Source of the DNA: Cyanobacteria bacterium FACHB-DQ100
Lineage (GTDB): Bacteria > Cyanobacteriota > Cyanobacteriia > Leptolyngbyales > Leptolyngbyaceae
DNA: 64,000 nucleotides
NCBI GenBank assembly: GCA_014695195.1
Contig: JACJNW010000019.1
Location: forward strand, 124,001-188,000
Reading direction: 5' to 3'
Under the pieces are notes generated by a model. That model did no database searches and was not told the DNA's origin. It saw only the letters and a program-made list of their open reading frames with translations. Shown here piece after piece: positions 19,436 to 29,556 of this stretch. Within the stretch, counting starts at the first letter, position 1. Every line of letters begins with the position of its first letter. The translations under genes were made by a program, and so were the position numbers.

Positions 19436-20764
19436 TTATTTAAAGATTAGATCTAATCTTTGCTGTGCAGCTTTTAGTGCTTCCTCTGGTGTATTGCGAT
19501 CGAGCAATGCCGCCTCGATCGCTCGTCCTAAGTTATCCGAAATTCGGTTGTATCCTGGGAAAATCGGACGCGATCGCCCAAATTGCGCCTGACCGAGAAA
19601 CACATCGACCGCAGGCTGCTTTGCTCGGAAGGCTTTGTAAGCTTCACTTTCTCGCGATTTTAGATTGGTGGGTAGGTATCCTGTGCCGATCGCCCATTCG
19701 GTCTGAAATTCCTCACTCATGACGAATTCAGCAAACTCAAACGCCGCTCGTTCTCGCTCTGGCGTGGATTTGAATAGAAATAGATTTTCGCCGCCGATCG
19801 CTGTTCCTGCTTGAGTTCCCTTTGGAATTGGCAATACCCCAAAATCAACCTGGGTCGCTTGCAGTTGTCCCAATGTCCAAGGCCCTGAAAGCTGCATTGC
19901 GACTTTACCGGTTAAAAATCCATCGAGTTCGTAACCGCGTTCGGGTTGAGACAGAATTGCAGAGCCGTCTTGCATCAAATCGCGCCAGAACTGTAAAGCT
20001 GCGATCGCTCCTGAATTAGCAATATTCACTCCGGCTGAAGCGCTACTGGGAATAACCTTTTCAGGGGTGATTTCGTTGCCATAAGTTACAGTCGCATTGC
20101 TCAACTCTCCAGCCCCGCTAAACATAAACGGCAACCAGGTAAAGACTGCCCATTCTCCTTTGCCCAATGGTAAAAGCATTCCATGTTGGTCTGCTTTTCC
20201 ATCTCCATCTGTATCGCGAGTCAACTGCTTCGCCACTTGCCGAAATTCCGTCCAAGTTCGCGGAAGTTTTTTCACACCTGCTGCTTGAAACAGACTCGGA
20301 CGATAATAAATACCGACATTGTTCGTACCAAAAGGAATCGACCAAGTTTTTCCTTCATATTGCATCGTATTGAGCAAAGCAGGATCGAGTTCTGATTTAA
20401 CCGATGAAGCTGTGAGAAAATCATCGATCGACCTCAGCGCATCCAATTCCACCAATTGCCCAGTAATCATTGGTGCATACCACAACATATCTGGGGGAGC
20501 ATTTCCGACTACTGCCGCGAGAATTTTGGGCATTTGTTGATCGCCTTGTCCAACGTAGAGCGATTCGACTTGAATATTGGGGTGAGCTTGATTGAAACGA
20601 TCGACCAACTTCTGTAAAACATCCCGATTCGGCGGCGGGTTCACCCCTTGCCACAGCGTTAATCGAATTACATTAGAGGATTGAGCAGGTTGACATCCAA
20701 ATAAACTGAGGCAAATCGCGATCGTAAAAACAAATTTCAGCAAATGGGCAAACCGCAGCGACAT
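19436..20764 (-). CDS. Sugar ABC transporter substrate-binding lipoprotein
   Basis: This 442-residue family 1 extracellular solute-binding protein would present a sugar or glycoside to an inner-membrane ABC permease. The signal peptide ends in the lipobox LFGC with C24 as the lipidated residue, followed by VIRLTLWQGVNPPPNRDVLQ, the usual first lobe. RLTRDTDGDGKADQHGM resembles the calcium- or linker-like segment of this family. It diverges from a second binding-protein gene with only 37 bases between the two starts. No permease lies downstream on its own strand, so it may share the permeases encoded at 22055-23775. Confidence 0.87.
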   Translation of the reverse strand: MSLRFAHLLKFVFTIAICLSLFGCQPAQSSNVIRLTLWQGVNPPPNRDVLQKLVDRFNQAHPNIQVESLYVGQGDQQMPKILAAVVGNAPPDMLWYAPMITGQLVELDALRSIDDFLTASSVKSELDPALLNTMQYEGKTWSIPFGTNNVGIYYRPSLFQAAGVKKLPRTWTEFRQVAKQLTRDTDGDGKADQHGMLLPLGKGEWAVFTWLPFMFSGAGELSNATVTYGNEITPEKVIPSSASAGVNIANSGAIAALQFWRDLMQDGSAILSQPERGYELDGFLTGKVAMQLSGPWTLGQLQATQVDFGVLPIPKGTQAGTAIGGENLFLFKSTPERERAAFEFAEFVMSEEFQTEWAIGTGYLPTNLKSRESEAYKAFRAKQPAVDVFLGQAQFGRSRPIFPGYNRISDNLGRAIEAALLDRNTPEEALKAAQQRLDLIFK

Positions 20765-20801
20765 GATTAGGATGAAAGAATTACGAATCTCTGATTAGTG
20801 T

Positions 20802-22052
20802 ATGAGAAAGTTGATTCCAAGCGCGATCACAATCAGTTTACTATTCTTTACGGTGGGGTGTCGATCGGACTCTAATTCAAAACCAGTTGAAATCACGCTA
20901 AGCGGCTGGCAAAGTAATCCAAACGAAGGAAAACTACTCGATCAAGTGATTCGAGAATTTGAGACAAAAAATCTGAACATCAAAGTCAAACGAGAAGTCA
21001 TCAATAGCCAGTATATGGATGTGATTAGAACTCGTTTAATTGGAGAAGTTGCCCCTGATGTATTTTATTTAGAAGCATTTGAAGCACCAGCCTTAATTAA
21101 ATCTGGTGTCTTAGAGCCGCTTAATTCCTACATTAAGCCAGAATTCAAACTGAATGATTTTGAATCCAGCTTATTAAACGCGTTTAAACGAAATAACAGC
21201 GTTTACGGCATTCCAAAAGATTTTTCAACCCTCGCACTTTTCTATAATCAAACTGCTTTGAAAAGTGCAGGAATTGCCCAACCTCCTAAAACCTGGGATG
21301 AGTTGAGGCAGACAGCCAAGAAACTAACGATCGACGAAAACAAGGACGGCAAAATCGATCAGTACGGCATGGGAATTGTCTCTGAATTGCCGCGTCAAAC
21401 CTTTATGATCAAGGCATTTGGCGGAAAGCTAGTGGATCAAACCGACTACGCCGCATTTGATAGTCCAGAGGGACTTCAAGGACTACAGCTTGTGATTGAG
21501 CAATATCGACGCGATCGCACCGCCGCACAAGCAACTGATGTCGGTGCTAATTCAAATAGTGAAGCATTCGGACAGGGACGAGTAGCAATGACACTCGATG
21601 GAAATTGGGCAATTCCCTATCTCAAAGAAACCTTTCCAAACCTGAAATTTCAAACGACAGAAGTTCCGAAAATTAACGATCGACAAGGCACGATGATTTA
21701 TACCGTTGCTTATGTAATGAATCGGCAATCGAAACAGAAAGCAGCAGCCTGGAAATTAATTGAGTTTCTAACGAGTGAATCTGGGATGAAAGCTTGGGCA
21801 AAACAGGGTGTTACCCTGCCATCGCGGCGATCGGTGTTAGCGGAAATGAAATACGATCGTAATCCGATTTATTCACCCTTTGTTGCAGGTGCAAAGTATG
21901 GAACACTCTGGCAAGCGGGCGAAACTTTACCAACCATTGTCACCAGTTTTGATAATCAATTTGTCAGTGCGATGCTCGGACAGCAACCTTTACCCGAAGC
22001 AATGAAACGTGCTCAAAATACTGCAAATCGAGAAATCTATTTATCGAAATAA
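20802..22052 (+). CDS. Sugar ABC transporter substrate-binding lipoprotein, permease-linked
   Basis: A 416-residue family 1 solute-binding lipoprotein with a signal peptide ending TVGC (C20). The lobe I start EITLSGWQSNPNEGKLLDQVI and the linker KLTIDENKDGKIDQYGMGI are typical. It is the first gene of an operon with two permeases; the next start is two bases after its stop. The substrate is unknown; cyanobacterial relatives include glucosylglycerol/sucrose and maltodextrin transporters. Confidence 0.9.
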   Translation: MRKLIPSAITISLLFFTVGCRSDSNSKPVEITLSGWQSNPNEGKLLDQVIREFETKNLNIKVKREVINSQYMDVIRTRLIGEVAPDVFYLEAFEAPALIKSGVLEPLNSYIKPEFKLNDFESSLLNAFKRNNSVYGIPKDFSTLALFYNQTALKSAGIAQPPKTWDELRQTAKKLTIDENKDGKIDQYGMGIVSELPRQTFMIKAFGGKLVDQTDYAAFDSPEGLQGLQLVIEQYRRDRTAAQATDVGANSNSEAFGQGRVAMTLDGNWAIPYLKETFPNLKFQTTEVPKINDRQGTMIYTVAYVMNRQSKQKAAAWKLIEFLTSESGMKAWAKQGVTLPSRRSVLAEMKYDRNPIYSPFVAGAKYGTLWQAGETLPTIVTSFDNQFVSAMLGQQPLPEAMKRAQNTANREIYLSK

Positions 22053-22054
22053 CA

Positions 22055-22936
22055 ATGAAACAAAAATCTAGAGAAGCGTTATCAGGTTATGCCTTTATGA
22101 CACCTGCGATCGTAATCTTGGGTGTATTTTTGGCATTGCCTGTGATTTATGCGATCGTGCTTTCCTTCTATCGAGTTCAATTACTCGGTGAGGTTGATTT
22201 TCGCTTTGCAGGATTGAGAAATTTTATTCGGATTCAAGATGATGAACGAGTTTGGATCGCGCTTGCAAATACAATTCAATACGTCGCGATCGTTGTTCCA
22301 ATCCAAACGATTCTAGCCCTCGTCCTTGCTTTATTACTTAATGCTAAAATTCGGGGTCGAAGCTGGTTTCGAGTTGCATTCTTCTTACCGACTGTGACTT
22401 CTTCAGCCGTTCTCACACTCATATTCATGTGGATTTATAACTCGAATGGGTTGTTAAATAATTTTCTAGATGCAGTCGGTTTACCTACTTATAACTGGCT
22501 TGGTGATCCACAAGTTGCACTCAAAGGAATTATGTTGATGAATATCTGGGCAACTGCACCGTTATTTATGGTGATTTATTTGGCTGCACTGCAAGATATT
22601 CCAGAAAGTTTATATGAAGCCGCTTCGATCGATGGTGCAACAACCTGGGAGAAATTCTGGTGTATCACGCTGCCATTTCTCAAGCCTGTAACGTTTTTTG
22701 TGATTACGATCGGCATTATCGGAACCTTCCAATTATTTGATCAATCTTATATCTTCTCAAATGGCTCAGGTGGCCCTGATAACGCCACATTAACGATCGT
22801 GCTTCTGATCTATCAATACGCTTTCAATCGGTTAGACATGGGATATGCGCTTGCATTAACACTCATTCTTGCGCTCGTCATTATGTTAGCGACTTTAATT
22901 CAACGCTATTTCTTTAGAGAAGAGAGCTTAGATTAA
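22055..22936 (+). CDS. Sugar ABC transporter permease, MalF/UgpA type
   Basis: The 293-residue inner-membrane subunit has six predicted helices. The conserved EAA loop LYEAASIDGATTWEKFWCITLPFLKP, which docks on the ATPase, lies near residues 188-213. It is encoded between the binding protein (two-base gap) and the second permease (two-base gap). The cognate ATPase is not in the window; a shared MsmK- or UgpC-like ATPase elsewhere is the usual solution. Confidence 0.92.
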   Translation: MKQKSREALSGYAFMTPAIVILGVFLALPVIYAIVLSFYRVQLLGEVDFRFAGLRNFIRIQDDERVWIALANTIQYVAIVVPIQTILALVLALLLNAKIRGRSWFRVAFFLPTVTSSAVLTLIFMWIYNSNGLLNNFLDAVGLPTYNWLGDPQVALKGIMLMNIWATAPLFMVIYLAALQDIPESLYEAASIDGATTWEKFWCITLPFLKPVTFFVITIGIIGTFQLFDQSYIFSNGSGGPDNATLTIVLLIYQYAFNRLDMGYALALTLILALVIMLATLIQRYFFREESLD

Positions 22937-22938
22937 TC

Positions 22939-23775
22939 ATGTTAAAAACAAACACAGTTCGCTGGTGGATTTGGTTAATGTATGGTGGACTGATCATTTA
23001 TGCGATCGTCACCTTTATTCCCTTTCTATGGGCGCTCTCTGCTTCGTTTAAACCACTCTCAGAAATCTCAGCGAGTGGAGGTAACTTTATTCCCCAGGAG
23101 TTTACTTTAGAGAATTACAAAGCAATTTTTGCACAAGAACCGCTCTTTGGCAGATGGTTATTCAATAGCGCGATCGTTGCTATTTTTGTCACCCTGTTTA
23201 ATCTTTTATTCAATTCAATGGCGGGATACGCCCTTGCCAGAATTCAATTTCCCGGAAACCGTTTATTCTTCTTTCTGGTTCTGGCAGTTCTCGTTGTCCC
23301 GGCCCAAATTACATTACTTCCCAAATTTCTAATTCTCAAATTTTTAGGCTGGCTCAATTCTTATCAAGGATTAGTTGTCCCAACCGTCGTCAACGCCACT
23401 TTTATTTTTATGATGCGGCAATTCTTTGTTAATTTTCCAAAAGAGCTAGAAGAAGCTGCACAACTCGATGGACTAAATCGATTTGAAACCTTTTTTCAGA
23501 TTGTTCTGCCTTTAGCAAAACCCGCTCTAGCTGCACAAACAATTTTCATCTTCATGAGTTCCTGGAACGATTTTTTATTGCCCCTCGTTGTCATGTCAAA
23601 TCCTGAAATGTTCACCCTACCGATCGGCTTAAACGCCTTCAAAGGTCAATACATCACTTACTGGAATTACATCATGGCAGCTTCGATGGTCTTCACGCTG
23701 CCAGCCCTGATTATCTATGCGTTCTTCAATCGCTATTTTATTCAGGGCGTAACCTTCACCGGAGGCAAATCGTAA
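22939..23775 (+). CDS. Sugar ABC transporter permease, MalG/UgpE type
   Basis: The 278-residue second permease has six helices and the EAA loop LEEAAQLDGLNRFETFFQIVLPLAKP near residues 171-196. The C-terminal FFNRYFIQGVTFTGGKS is a typical MalG-type end. It is the last gene of the three-gene uptake operon; 44 bases separate it from yebC on the same strand, and I see no terminator between them, so read-through is possible. Confidence 0.92.
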   Translation: MLKTNTVRWWIWLMYGGLIIYAIVTFIPFLWALSASFKPLSEISASGGNFIPQEFTLENYKAIFAQEPLFGRWLFNSAIVAIFVTLFNLLFNSMAGYALARIQFPGNRLFFFLVLAVLVVPAQITLLPKFLILKFLGWLNSYQGLVVPTVVNATFIFMMRQFFVNFPKELEEAAQLDGLNRFETFFQIVLPLAKPALAAQTIFIFMSSWNDFLLPLVVMSNPEMFTLPIGLNAFKGQYITYWNYIMAASMVFTLPALIIYAFFNRYFIQGVTFTGGKS

Positions 23776-23819
23776 CTTTTTCGATATCCTATTAATCGCA
23801 CCCGTTTCGATTTGTAGGT

Positions 23820-24626
23820 ATGGCAGGACACAGCAAGTGGGCAAACATTAAACGCCAAAAAGCCAGAGTAGACGCTAAAAGAGCAAACATCTTTACTAAA
23901 GTTTCCCGTGAAATCATTGTTGCGGCTCGCAATGGGGTTCCTGATCCGGCAGGTAATTTTCAGCTCAGAACCGCGATCGAAAAAGCCAAAGCCGCAGGCA
24001 TTCCTAACGAAAATATCGATCGCGCGATCGCCAAAGGTGCGGGCAAACTTGGCACAGATGCCCCCCTGGAAGCCATTCAATATGAAGGCTACGGTGCAGG
24101 CGGTGTGGCTATCCTGATCGAAGCCCTTACCGACAATCGCAATCGAACCGCTGCTGACCTACGAGAAGCCTTTAGCAAAAACGGCGGTAACTTGGGTGAA
24201 CCCGGTTGCGTGGGCTGGATGTTCGAGCAAAAAGGCATTGTCGAACTTTCTTTCGCTCCGCAAAAGACCGGACGCAGCCGCAAAATTGAAGCAGTGTCGA
24301 TCGACGAAGAAGCCCTCCTCGAAGCCTGCCTCGAAGGTGGAGCCGACGCTTATGAGCTAATCGAAACCGAAGACGGACAAGCCGCAGAAATTTTTACCGA
24401 AGTCGAAAACCTGGAATCCCTCAGTCAAAGCCTGAAAGACCGGGGTTACACTGTGGCGCAAGTCGAACTCCGCTGGATTCCCCAAAATACGATCGAAGTC
24501 ACCGACCCCGATCACGCCCGTGCTCTGCTCAAGCTGATGGACGCGCTTGATGCACTCGATGATGTGCAAAACGCGACCGCCAACTTTGACATTGCTGAAG
24601 AACTAATGATGGCATCGATCGCTTAA
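23820..24626 (+). CDS. yebC: YebC/PmpR family protein
   Basis: A 268-residue member of the universal YebC family, beginning MAGHSKWANIKRQKARVDAKR. Typical segments are FTKVSREIIVAARNGVPDPAGNFQL and AIQYEGYGAGGVAILIEALTDNRNRTAADLR. Members have been described as transcription regulators and, more recently, as factors that help translation of proline-rich stretches. It is about 20 residues longer than most, because of a stretch QKTGRSRKIEAVSID in the middle. It is probably cytoplasmic. Confidence 0.93.
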   Translation: MAGHSKWANIKRQKARVDAKRANIFTKVSREIIVAARNGVPDPAGNFQLRTAIEKAKAAGIPNENIDRAIAKGAGKLGTDAPLEAIQYEGYGAGGVAILIEALTDNRNRTAADLREAFSKNGGNLGEPGCVGWMFEQKGIVELSFAPQKTGRSRKIEAVSIDEEALLEACLEGGADAYELIETEDGQAAEIFTEVENLESLSQSLKDRGYTVAQVELRWIPQNTIEVTDPDHARALLKLMDALDALDDVQNATANFDIAEELMMASIA

Positions 24627-24688
24627 CAATTGCTCACATCAAAAATCTACGCGAGAATAGCTGTAAAGTTTCGTATCGCTCAACGGGT

Positions 24689-25909
24689 ATGCAGATCGCT
24701 GAATCGAAAATTCCTGACTATGACATTGCGATCGTCGGTGGCGGTGTCGTAGGAACCACCTTCGCCTGTGCCTTGAAAGATTCTGGCTTTCGAGTCGCAT
24801 TGATCGAGGCTGAAGTATCTTCGCTGGCGGTTTCTCGCGCTCAGGCGTATTCTATTTCGCTCTTATCCAGCCGCATCTTTGAAGGCTTGAACATTTGGCA
24901 ACAGATTTCCCCTCAAGTTGAAACCTACAAGAACGTGCGCCTTTCAGATTCGGACTATCCGACTGCCGTTCAGTTTGCACCCTGCGATCTTGGCACTGAA
25001 ACTTTAGGATATGTCGCAGAACATCGAGTTTTAATTACCGCACTTCAGGATCTGCTTCAAACTTGCTCAAATGTCGATCGCTTCTGTCCTGCCAAAGTGA
25101 TTAAAACCGAGCACCAGTCCAGTGATGTAGTTCTCGATGTTCTGCTCAATGGTGAAGTGCAGCAAATCCGATCTCGCCTAGTCGTTGCAGCAGATGGCGC
25201 GCGATCGCCCCTCCGTCAACAAGCCGGAATTAAAACGCTTGGCTGGCAATATTGGCAGGCTTGTGTCGTCGCTACACTCAAGCTCGATGCTCCCCACAAC
25301 AACACCGCCTATGAATGGTTCTGGAAAACAGGGCCTTCTGGCATTCTCCCACTTCCCGGTAATCGCTGTCGCATCGTCTGGACAGCCCCTCGTGCTGAAG
25401 CCGAAGCTCTGTTAGCGCTTGACGATCGCGCCTTTATTGAAGCCTTCCAAGCCCGATATGGCTCGAAGTTCGGCACACCAGAAATCGAAGGACAGCGCTA
25501 CCTCTTCCCGATTCAGTTGATGCACAGCCGCAAGTATGTCTTGCCGCAGTTTGCCTTAATCGGAGATGCCGCTCATAGCTGCCATCCGTTAGGCGGTCAA
25601 GGCATCAACATGGGAATCCGCGATGCTGCTGCCCTAGCACAAGTTTTACAAACCGCAAAAAAACGCGGCGAAAACATTGCCAGTCTGCGTGTTCTAAAGC
25701 GCTACGAACGTTGGCGACAGTGGGAAAACCTGCTGATCTTGAGCATCACCGACATCTTAAATCGCACCTTCTCGAATCAGATTGTCCCGATCGTGCAACT
25801 TCGTCGCCTGAGCTTGTGGATTTTGCGAACCCTTCAGCCCTTAAGAACGATCGTTTTTCGTATCATGTCAGGCTTGACCGGACGCACTCCCCAACTTGCT
25901 CAGCGCTAA
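24689..25909 (+). CDS. UbiH/COQ6-type FAD-dependent monooxygenase
   Basis: This 406-residue flavoprotein hydroxylase has an N-terminal dinucleotide-binding motif AIVGGGVVGTTFACAL at residues 14-29. The middle motif is VVAADGARSPLRQQAG and the FAD motif ALIGDAAHSCHPLGGQGINMGIRDA begins near residue 289. The family hydroxylates quinone precursors and other aromatics. In a cyanobacterium, which makes plastoquinone, the substrate could be a quinone intermediate or another aromatic; sequence alone does not decide. A hydrophobic C-terminus is consistent with membrane association. Confidence 0.85.
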   Translation: MQIAESKIPDYDIAIVGGGVVGTTFACALKDSGFRVALIEAEVSSLAVSRAQAYSISLLSSRIFEGLNIWQQISPQVETYKNVRLSDSDYPTAVQFAPCDLGTETLGYVAEHRVLITALQDLLQTCSNVDRFCPAKVIKTEHQSSDVVLDVLLNGEVQQIRSRLVVAADGARSPLRQQAGIKTLGWQYWQACVVATLKLDAPHNNTAYEWFWKTGPSGILPLPGNRCRIVWTAPRAEAEALLALDDRAFIEAFQARYGSKFGTPEIEGQRYLFPIQLMHSRKYVLPQFALIGDAAHSCHPLGGQGINMGIRDAAALAQVLQTAKKRGENIASLRVLKRYERWRQWENLLILSITDILNRTFSNQIVPIVQLRRLSLWILRTLQPLRTIVFRIMSGLTGRTPQLAQR

Positions 25910-25981
25910 ATGAATGTCTAGTGGTTGAGAATTACGCGGAGATGGTGCAAAGATCATAGACGGCAAGTTTGGAAGAATATT

Positions 25982-26668
25982 ATGCCGAAAGCGATCGTCT
26001 TACTCTCCGGAGGTTTAGATTCCGCAACCACAACTGCACAAGCGATCTCCGATGGCTATGAACCGATCGCGCTTTCATTTCGTTACGGTCAACGACACGA
26101 TCGCGAACTCCAATGCGCACAGGCGATCGCGCAGCACTTCAAGTTGTCCCAACATTTTGTCATCGATGTGAATCTCGCGCAGTGGGGCGGCTCAGCACTG
26201 ACCGATACAGAAATTGAGGTGCCGACAGAAGGCATTCAGCCTGATCAAATTCCGATTACTTACGTTCCAGGGCGCAATACCGTATTTATTGCGATCGCCC
26301 TTTCTCTAGCGGAGGCACAAAACGCAGAAGCTATCTATCTAGGCATCAATGCGGTGGACTATTCAGGCTATCCAGATTGCCGCCCAGAGTATCTCACTGC
26401 GTTTCAACATTTAGCTGAGTTATCTTCCAAAGCAGGATTAGAAGGCAGAGCGCCGAAATTAATTGCCCCCCTGGTCATGGATTCCAAAGTAGATATCGTG
26501 AAGCGAGCGATCGCGCTTGGAGTGCCAATTGACAAAACCTGGTCGTGCTATCAAGGCGGTGAAGTTCCTTGTGGTGTGTGTGATTCTTGTCGAATCCGCG
26601 ATCGAGCACTCATTGAAGCTGGACATCCGGAGCTTGCCACTTCTCAAAGTCAAGAATTGTTTCAATAA
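25982..26668 (+). CDS. queC: 7-cyano-7-deazaguanine synthase QueC
   Basis: QueC converts 7-carboxy-7-deazaguanine to preQ0 in queuosine biosynthesis, using ATP and ammonia. The PP-loop [10 protein letters not shown] is at residues 8-17. The C-terminal zinc-binding cysteines are in [17 protein letters not shown]. The 228-residue length is normal. The longer frame from 25925 adds 19 unrelated residues, so the ATG at 25982 is chosen. No other queuosine genes are nearby. Confidence 0.93.
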   Translation: MPKAIVLLSGGLDSATTTAQAISDGYEPIALSFRYGQRHDRELQCAQAIAQHFKLSQHFVIDVNLAQWGGSALTDTEIEVPTEGIQPDQIPITYVPGRNTVFIAIALSLAEAQNAEAIYLGINAVDYSGYPDCRPEYLTAFQHLAELSSKAGLEGRAPKLIAPLVMDSKVDIVKRAIALGVPIDKTWSCYQGGEVPCGVCDSCRIRDRALIEAGHPELATSQSQELFQ

Positions 26669-27197
26669 ACTTGCCTTAATTAGCTTAAGATTTGCTTCCA
26701 AAAGTTGAATAAAACCGCACATCTGAAGTAGGGCTAATTCTGCATTCATTTCTAGAAAAAACGAGATGAAATCTAAAAGAAATCAGTAGATTCTTGCCTC
26801 ATAAATACTCTAAACATTCTGTTAGAAGAGCAAGTCAAAAATCTTCAAACTCTTTTTGAAGCGGCTTTAATTTAGCGGCCGTCTTGGCTCACTCAATCAG
26901 TACAAAATTAGAAGTAATCTCTATCACTTTATTTTGCCTAAGCCTTGCACCACAAGCAATAGTCCCTAATCGAGCGTACGGAGCAACTCTAATTTGTAGT
27001 TTCTAAAGAGAATAGAAATTGTAGACAAAAAGTTTGTGGGAAGTATTTCTAAAAGCTTAAAAGCTAAGAAATACCGAAGCATAAAAACAAGCAATAAAGG
27101 ATTGAAACTCAAGCATCGAAAGATATTCAGCGAGTTTCACCTTGAAAAAGGCGAATAAACCAGTCGCTATATTGAATTTCAGATTGGTACTTTCGTC
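26669..27197. other. AT-rich intergenic region with a hairpin
   Basis: This stretch of about 530 bases between queC and the receiver-like gene has no convincing gene in any frame. At 27044-27073 TATTTCT pairs with AGAAATA around an inner AGCTT/AAGCT pairing, a possible terminator or leader structure. The rest is AT-rich and probably holds the promoter of the gene at 27198. Confidence 0.5.
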
Positions 27198-27590
27198 ATG
27201 GTCTTTCCGTCCACTTACATTCTGCTGTTAGCTCCACAAATCGAAGAATTGCACGGGCTAGAATCGCTCCTTCAGCAAGTCGCACTCGACGTAGAGATTG
27301 TAGACACCACTGATCAAGCCCTAGCACGAGTGAGCCAAAATCCCCCTTGTCTTGTCATTCTGCAAGAGCATCTGCGATCGGAAGCCACAATTCATCAACT
27401 CCGCACGATTGCCCATGCAGACCGCATGACGCTTGTGATCGTTACAGAAACTGATTCTCCGAGCTGGCTTTATCAAGAGCAGCACCCCGATGTTGATGGT
27501 TTTCTCGTTAAACCGTTAAGTCCAGATGTACTATTTTCACTGATTCATTCTGCTTCTGCTCGTCAATACTGTCAACGATCGCTCATCTGA
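27198..27590 (+). CDS. Stand-alone receiver-like (pseudo-receiver) protein
   Basis: The 130-residue protein follows the CheY fold pattern: YILLLAPQIEELHGL (beta 1), VEIVDTTDQAL (beta 2), PCLVILQEHL (beta 3), TLVIVTETD (beta 4, with the conserved Thr) and DGFLVKPLSPDVL (beta 5, with the conserved Lys-Pro). The phosphoacceptor aspartate expected at the end of beta 3 is absent (ILQEH) and so is the N-terminal acidic pair. It therefore probably cannot be phosphorylated in the usual way. It is preceded and followed by long non-coding regions and lies upstream of the principal sigma factor gene. Confidence 0.75.
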   Translation: MVFPSTYILLLAPQIEELHGLESLLQQVALDVEIVDTTDQALARVSQNPPCLVILQEHLRSEATIHQLRTIAHADRMTLVIVTETDSPSWLYQEQHPDVDGFLVKPLSPDVLFSLIHSASARQYCQRSLI

Positions 27591-28401
27591 ATAGATTCAG
27601 ATTCAGCATTCAACCTCGCATCTTTCCAAAGACAGACATTTTTAATTCGTTCTCAAGCCAAATAAATAAAACTAATACCTCAGCAAATTTCTTTCCATGC
27701 AACCTGGTTTGCAATAGCTGCCGCTTATCATCGAATTAATCGTAGTGAACGCCTCAAAATATCGATTTAGTAGGCATTTGTGCCTTGAATATCGAATCGC
27801 GTTGCATTAGTTAAGCTAATTAACCAATTGATTCAGTCTGATAATTTTGGGCTAACGTTGTCAACAGGCCACAAATTATCTATCACTTTCGGGGGTGGCA
27901 TAGAGATACAAACGTGGATCACGCCAGAATTTTGCGATAGATTTGAATCAGATTGATGCCTGACTCTAACAGAGAGGTTGTCCCATTAAGAGATGAATCA
28001 CTGTGCAACTCAAAGATCCTGATAAAAACGATCGCGATCATCGGAATAGCAACGTGAATGCTAGACACAGCAGCTTTATCAAGAATGATTAATAAAGAAA
28101 TCAGGAAAAGGGTGCAACTTTTGTGAGAAAGGCTACAATCGGGGAGTCATTCCAATCATTTAGAAATAATGATCTCAGAAAATCAGCCTCTGCCAACCGT
28201 ATTTTCTCGGAAGTTGTAGCAGTTGCTCGTTTTGACTGAATCATTTTGCCGATCGCTCTACTGCACACCAGTTGACGAACGAGAGCTTGCTTCGGCAAGC
28301 AACATCGCCTCTGGGTCAGCAAGACTGCATCGAACCACCAACATCTGTTTTCAGTGCTGGGACATTTTACTTCATTACTTAAGGAGCACGAGGAACGCGG
28401 C
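27591..28401. other. Long leader region upstream of the principal sigma factor gene
   Basis: About 810 bases contain no supported gene. A perfect GCTTGC-TTCG-GCAAGC stem-loop with a UUCG tetraloop is at 28285-28300, about 100 bases before the ATG. A -10-like TACAAT is at 28134-28139. The length suggests several promoters or a long 5' untranslated region, as known for some cyanobacterial sigma genes. An AAGGAG sequence precedes the start. Confidence 0.5.
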
Positions 28402-29532
28402 ATGACCCAAGCCAAAGACTTACTTGTTGTAGAAGAGGCATTTGACCCTTCAGAAGCTCTAGAAATCGAGTTAGAACTCGATGACCTTGATGATCTTGAC
28501 GATTCAGATCAAGGAGAGGATGACGAAGAGGGAAAACCCGTTAAGGGGCGTGCAACTCGTCGCCGGACTCAAGCCAAGAAGAAGCACTACACCGAAGATT
28601 CGATTCGGTTATATTTGCAAGAAATCGGTCGAATTCGCCTCCTCCGCGCCGACGAAGAAATTGAACTCGCCCGTAAGATTGCGGACTTGCTGGAATTAGA
28701 GCGCATTCGCTTCAAGTTAGCCGACAAGCTCGATCGCGAACCTTCAGATGCAGATTGGGCACAGGAAGTGAAAATGCCCCTGCCGCAGTTCCGTCATCGC
28801 CTGCATTTAGGTCGTCGCGCTAAAGATAAAATGGTGCAGTCGAACCTGAGATTAGTGGTGTCGATCGCGAAGAAATATATGAATCGCGGCTTGTCGTTCC
28901 AAGATTTGATTCAAGAAGGCAGCTTGGGTCTGATTCGGGCGGCAGAAAAGTTCGACCACGAAAAAGGCTACAAGTTCTCTACCTACGCGACCTGGTGGAT
29001 TCGTCAGGCAATTACTCGCGCCATTGCAGACCAATCGAGAACCATCCGGCTTCCGGTTCACCTGTACGAAACCATTTCCCGCATCAAGAAGACAACGAAA
29101 CTGTTGTCTCAGGAAATGGGACGCAAGCCGACTGAAGAAGAAATCGCAACTCGGATGGAAATGACGATCGAGAAGCTGCGCTTTATCGCCAAGTCTGCTC
29201 AGTTGCCGATTTCACTAGAAACGCCGATCGGTAAGGAAGAAGATTCTCGCTTAGGCGACTTCATTGAATCTGATGGTGAAACCCCAGAAGATCAAGTGTC
29301 TAAGAATCTGCTGCGCGAAGACCTCGAAGGCGTTTTGGCAACGCTCAGCCCACGCGAAAAAGATGTGCTGCGCTTGCGCTACGGCTTGGATGATGGTCGG
29401 ATGAAAACGCTTGAAGAAATTGGACAAATCTTCAACGTGACCCGCGAACGCATTCGTCAAATCGAGGCGAAAGCTCTGCGGAAACTCCGTCACCCGAATC
29501 GCAACAGTGTTTTGAAAGAGTACATTCGCTAG
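28402..29532 (+). CDS. sigA: Principal RNA polymerase sigma factor SigA (RpoD)
   Basis: The group 1 sigma-70 factor recognises housekeeping promoters. The 376-residue protein has an acidic N-terminal segment ([22 protein letters not shown]) and region 1.2 [15 protein letters not shown]. Region 2 is [38 protein letters not shown]...[31 protein letters not shown]. Region 4 ends [21 protein letters not shown]. The ATG at 28402 is chosen over an in-frame start at 28354 because [16 protein letters not shown] is the usual start in relatives. A strong terminator follows. Confidence 0.95.
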   Translation: MTQAKDLLVVEEAFDPSEALEIELELDDLDDLDDSDQGEDDEEGKPVKGRATRRRTQAKKKHYTEDSIRLYLQEIGRIRLLRADEEIELARKIADLLELERIRFKLADKLDREPSDADWAQEVKMPLPQFRHRLHLGRRAKDKMVQSNLRLVVSIAKKYMNRGLSFQDLIQEGSLGLIRAAEKFDHEKGYKFSTYATWWIRQAITRAIADQSRTIRLPVHLYETISRIKKTTKLLSQEMGRKPTEEEIATRMEMTIEKLRFIAKSAQLPISLETPIGKEEDSRLGDFIESDGETPEDQVSKNLLREDLEGVLATLSPREKDVLRLRYGLDDGRMKTLEEIGQIFNVTRERIRQIEAKALRKLRHPNRNSVLKEYIR

Positions 29533-29556
29533 GGTTTAACTGATTTCGGCTATGAG

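Noticed and set aside
28101-28415. A 104-residue minus-strand frame in the sigA leader
   Set aside because: It has no ribosome-binding site or family resemblance and runs into the sigA start.
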